From the NCBI RefSeq assembly GCF_001422665.1, contig NZ_LMLU01000005.1, positions 434,001 through 498,000 of the forward strand: a DNA stretch of 64,000 nt, read 5' to 3'. Shown here piece after piece: positions 61,115 through 64,000 of the stretch. The notes under the pieces were generated by a model that saw only the letters and a list, made by a program, of their open reading frames with translations, did not search any database and was not told the origin of the DNA. The stretch comes from Arthrobacter sp. Leaf234. Lineage in GTDB: Bacteria > Actinomycetota > Actinomycetes > Actinomycetales > Micrococcaceae. Position 1 is the stretch's first letter. Each line of letters opens with the position of its first letter. The position numbers and the translations under genes are program-made.

Positions 61115-63867
61115 TGTTCTCGGCGCTGTCCGGTGACGTGCCGCTCGTCGGCCGGAAGGCGCTCATCACGGCGATCGAGCAGGCCGTTCGCGAGGCGGAC
61201 GTGTACGGCGCTTTCGTGTACGGCGAGATCGGGACCGGCAAGAGTGCGATGGCCCGCCATCTGCACGCTCGGCTTCAGGGTGAGTTCGTGCCGTTCCTCC
61301 TGTCGCCCGCCTCGGCGCTGGTCACCATCCCCTACGGAGCGCTCGCCCCCTTCCTCGTCGAGGCATCATCAGCGGACATGGCCTCGCCCCTCGCAGTCCT
61401 GCGCCGGGTCATGGCCTTTCTCCGAACCCGGGCGGCGGGTCGTCGCGTCCTCGTCCTCGTCGACGACGCCCACCTGCTGGATGATGACAGCAGTCACCTC
61501 CTGGCGCAGCTCGTCACGTCCCGGACCATAGCCCTCGCTGCATTCGCCCGCCCCATCACGCCGGTCTCCGACGAACTGGCATCGCTGTGCCGGGACGGCC
61601 TCCTCGAACGATTCGAGGTCGGTCCCCTCGGATCGGCCGACGCCCTGGATCTGTGCCGCCAGGTCCTCGGAGGTCCGATCGTCCGCGGCGCGAGCGAGCG
61701 TCTCCGCGACGAGGCGTCCGGCAATCCGCTGTTCCTCAAGGCGATCCTCGACGAGGCCCTGGCCCGGGGGAGCCTCATCCGTCCGGACGGCGTGTGGACG
61801 CTCGACGTGGAGGAGGTTGCCCTTCCCGCGTCACTCCTCGATCTGGTCCGCTCGATCGCCCTCGGGCTGAACGAGATCGAACGTAAGGCCTTCGACCTCG
61901 TGGCGCTTGCCGGTGTCGTTGCCTTCAACGATCTGGTCCGTCTCACCAGCGAGGGGGCCGTGTCCTCCTTACTGGATGAAGGGCTCATCAGGAGCGTCTG
62001 GGAAGATCCTGCCTACGCGACGCAGGCGTACTCGCTCTACGGACGGATCGGGCTGTCTCTCGTGCCCGTCGGTCGCAGCAGCAGTCTCCACGATGAACTT
62101 CGCTCCATCGTCGGCCCCGGCGGGAACCTGCCCGCATCGGCCGTGATCCGGGACGTCCTGTGGCGGCTCGACTGCGGTGAGCAGGTGCCCGATGAACACC
62201 TCCTCCAGACGGCGGAGTCGGCGCTGGCGGGCCTCGATGCCCGGGCAGCCCTCCGGTGCGTGAGTGCCGTTCGGAACGAGAACCTCCTCGGGCTCGCGGA
62301 CATTCTCCGTGCTTCAGCGCTGATGGAACTCGGCCGGACCACCGAGTCCCGTAGCGCCGCGGACAGGTGCCCGGAGGCGACGGTCGGACCGAAGCAGGTC
62401 GCGGCCGCAGGAATCCTGGCGGTCCGCCAGGTGGTCGCGGACGGGGAGGACCCCGTCGCCCTGACGGACGTGCTCGACTGGTGGTCCTCCTGTATCCGCT
62501 CCTGGAAGGAAGGCCCACTGCCCGCGGAAAGGGGCAGTCCGGCAGAGGAGGATCCGGCGCTGACACCTCTTCGGGCGGGGGAGGGACCGCCTTCGGCCGA
62601 TGCCGTGCGGGAGTGCGAACATCACCTCGTGGTGGCTCGCGCCTTCTCGTGGAACATCCTGGGCGAGTACTCCAGGACGGTCGAGGTTCTCGCCGGCTTC
62701 GTGACGGAGGGACACGCGAATCACCGCGTCACAGTCCTCGCCGAGGCCACCCTGGCTGAGGCCCTCGGCGCACTCGGACGCGGAGTGGAGGGGCGACGGC
62801 ACAGCCTCGCGGCTGTGGCCGCAGCCGGCCGACACCAGCAGCCCATCCCTGACCTGCATCGTGGCGCCTTCCTCCGCCACGTGAGCCTGCTGGTGCACAG
62901 CGGTGACTTCCGGGCAGCGGAGGAGGCCCTCGCGACCTACACGCCGGGCGAGAGCCGTGACTACTTCTTCATCGGTGGTGGCCTCGCGGTCGTCGACGCA
63001 GTTCTTGATGCGCGGCGCGGCTTCTTCCGCGAGGCACTCGCCAAACTCGGTCCAGCCCTCGCCTCGCTGAGGGTGTCGGACCAGGAAGCCCTCCTGCCGT
63101 ACGCGCTCGGGGTGACCGCGTGGACGGCGGCCGCCCTCGGTGAAATCAGTGTCTCGACCCAGTGCTCGAGGGAACTCGCAGTCCTGCGACACCGCGGCAG
63201 CCGCCAGTACGAGCTCTTGGGCCGCGCCTTCGACGCAGCTGCCCGGGCCTTGCTCCGAGCGGATGACGCGAGCGTCCACACGTTGTCGGGGCTCGCCCTT
63301 GCCGCTCGCCGACACGGATGGTCCAGTGCCGAGAAGGACATCCTCGAACTGGCCACTGCGCTCGGCGACGACCAGGCGCCCCACCAGCTCCGCGACGTGA
63401 CCGTTGCCGTCGAGGGTATGGAGGCGGAGGTCCTGCACCACTACGCATCGGCCCTCGTCCGACGCGATGCGAAATCACTCGTCATCGCCGGCGACCGTGC
63501 CGAAGTCCTGCAGAAGTACCTGCTGGCGACCGACGCCTGTCGCAGGGCCATGGATGTCTATGGAATGCAGGGCGACGCCCGGTCGAAGCGGGTCCTGGCA
63601 GCAGTTCTTCGACGGCGACAGAGCCATATCGACGGCGGCCTGGCGGAGGAAGCCTACGACTCCGACGGCACCACGCCGCTCACCTCACGGGAGAAAGAGA
63701 TCGCTCTCCTGGCCATCCGGGGCCTGTCCAATCGGGAGATCGCGCGTGCCCTGACGGTGTCCACCCGGACCGTCGAAGGCCACCTCTATCGCATCTACGT
63801 CAAGCTGGGCATCAGTCGGCGGGACGAGCTGACGGCGGAACTCGAGACCGTTCTGCGGGCCACCTAG
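61114..63867 (+). CDS. Giant LuxR-family ATPase transcriptional regulator (LAL), second of two
   Basis: The 917-residue protein has Walker A GEIGTGKS (residues 37-44), Walker B RVLVLVDDAHLLDDD (about 111-124), a helical repeat middle and a LuxR HTH at the C-terminus (TSREKEIALLAIRGLSNREIARALTVSTRTVEGHLYRIYVKLGI). It shares domain order and HTH form with the upstream LAL but low identity elsewhere, so the pair is an old duplication. Its ATG shares one base with the upstream stop. The two may form a hetero-oligomer or answer different signals. Targets are unknown; an inverted GAGTAGT pair lies directly downstream. Confidence 0.9.
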   Translation: MFSALSGDVPLVGRKALITAIEQAVREADVYGAFVYGEIGTGKSAMARHLHARLQGEFVPFLLSPASALVTIPYGALAPFLVEASSADMASPLAVLRRVMAFLRTRAAGRRVLVLVDDAHLLDDDSSHLLAQLVTSRTIALAAFARPITPVSDELASLCRDGLLERFEVGPLGSADALDLCRQVLGGPIVRGASERLRDEASGNPLFLKAILDEALARGSLIRPDGVWTLDVEEVALPASLLDLVRSIALGLNEIERKAFDLVALAGVVAFNDLVRLTSEGAVSSLLDEGLIRSVWEDPAYATQAYSLYGRIGLSLVPVGRSSSLHDELRSIVGPGGNLPASAVIRDVLWRLDCGEQVPDEHLLQTAESALAGLDARAALRCVSAVRNENLLGLADILRASALMELGRTTESRSAADRCPEATVGPKQVAAAGILAVRQVVADGEDPVALTDVLDWWSSCIRSWKEGPLPAERGSPAEEDPALTPLRAGEGPPSADAVRECEHHLVVARAFSWNILGEYSRTVEVLAGFVTEGHANHRVTVLAEATLAEALGALGRGVEGRRHSLAAVAAAGRHQQPIPDLHRGAFLRHVSLLVHSGDFRAAEEALATYTPGESRDYFFIGGGLAVVDAVLDARRGFFREALAKLGPALASLRVSDQEALLPYALGVTAWTAAALGEISVSTQCSRELAVLRHRGSRQYELLGRAFDAAARALLRADDASVHTLSGLALAARRHGWSSAEKDILELATALGDDQAPHQLRDVTVAVEGMEAEVLHHYASALVRRDAKSLVIAGDRAEVLQKYLLATDACRRAMDVYGMQGDARSKRVLAAVLRRRQSHIDGGLAEEAYDSDGTTPLTSREKEIALLAIRGLSNREIARALTVSTRTVEGHLYRIYVKLGISRRDELTAELETVLRAT

Positions 63868-63905
63868 CCGATGCGGTCTGCGCAGGTAATTCCCAGGACT
63901 GATCT

Positions 63906-63944
63906 GAGTAGTTCGACGATTGATTAGGGTCTGCACTACTCGTG
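63906..63944. promoter_or_regulatory. Inverted GAGTAGT / ACTACTC pair in the promoter of the next gene
   Basis: GAGTAGT (63906-63912) and ACTACTC (63935-63941, within ACTACTCGTG to 63944) face each other with centres 29 bases apart, about three DNA turns. The pair lies between the second LAL gene and a start-like site at 63988. A dimeric HTH protein could bind it. Confidence 0.45.
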
Positions 63945-63987
63945 ATCACGTTTCTCTACGGACCTAAAGTAGGAGGTGTTGGACAGG

Positions 63988-64000
63988 ATGTCATCGGATC
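63988..64000 (+). CDS. Start of a further gene (cut by window end)
   Basis: ATG TCA TCG GAT begins after AGGAGG (63971-63976) at 11 bases. GTG 63976 and TTG 63979 are in the same frame. Only four codons are visible, so no function can be given. Confidence 0.35.

Overview
The window is a 64 kb stretch of a high-G+C Gram-positive (Actinomycetota) chromosome. WhiB2, LCP, PMT, DUF3499, DUF5719, RsmI and IspE homologues, GTG/TTG starts and third-position G/C bias all fit Micrococcaceae, probably Arthrobacter sensu lato; the genus is inference. No phage, transposon, rRNA or CRISPR was seen. There is one tRNA.

Region 1 (1-15.8 kb) is an exopolysaccharide or cell-wall glycopolymer locus. It has a two-domain GT2 enzyme cut by the window edge, a Wzy/WaaL-like membrane protein and a Wzz-like protein on the + strand. 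A tightly overlapping ten-gene minus-strand operon follows (Gfo/Idh oxidoreductase, SDR epimerase, aminotransferase, PglD-like acetyltransferase, GT4, second aminotransferase, Wzx flippase, GT4 paralogue, a further GT, DUF6492 protein). A divergent WlbB/WbpD-like acetyltransferase completes it. Together they suggest one or two acetamido-sugars, several glycosyl transfers, flipping and polymerisation.

Region 2 (15.8-33 kb) is a reshuffled version of a conserved actinobacterial block: manA, an LCP attachment enzyme, purE, purK, GtrA, a TIGR03089 protein, whiB2, a giant GT2 membrane protein, DUF5719, a zincin-like protein, DUF3499, Trm112, ahcY and an L,D-transpeptidase. Many of these act on envelope assembly. 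LCP and ManA plausibly cooperate with region 1 (attachment to the wall and mannose supply).

Region 3 (33-48.3 kb) has RDD and SpoIIM membrane proteins, a TIGR01906 protein, a long-chain acyl-CoA ligase, divergent PMT and rsmI, a succinate-semialdehyde dehydrogenase, and a TgpA-like transglutaminase/DUF58/MoxR operon.

Region 4 (48.5-58.1 kb) is housekeeping: tatD, rsmA, ispE, an ABC-F ATPase, an acyltransferase-3 protein, tRNA-Gln, glmU and prs. No rpf gene sits between tatD and rsmA.

Region 5 (58.1-64 kb) holds two tandem giant LuxR-type ATPase regulators (LAL family), coupled by a 1-bp stop/start overlap, with unusual inverted repeats around them. A further gene appears to start at the right edge.

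The most notable patterns are: (a) a recurring GAGTAGT element near the LAL genes and in the polysaccharide divergent promoter; (b) at least nine TANNNT boxes 6-8 bases before start codons, implying widespread leaderless transcripts; (c) five head-to-tail 11-bp repeats upstream of the acyltransferase; (d) a perfect 20-bp inverted repeat before rsmA; (e) short in-frame tandem repeats adding disordered tails to several otherwise ordinary proteins.
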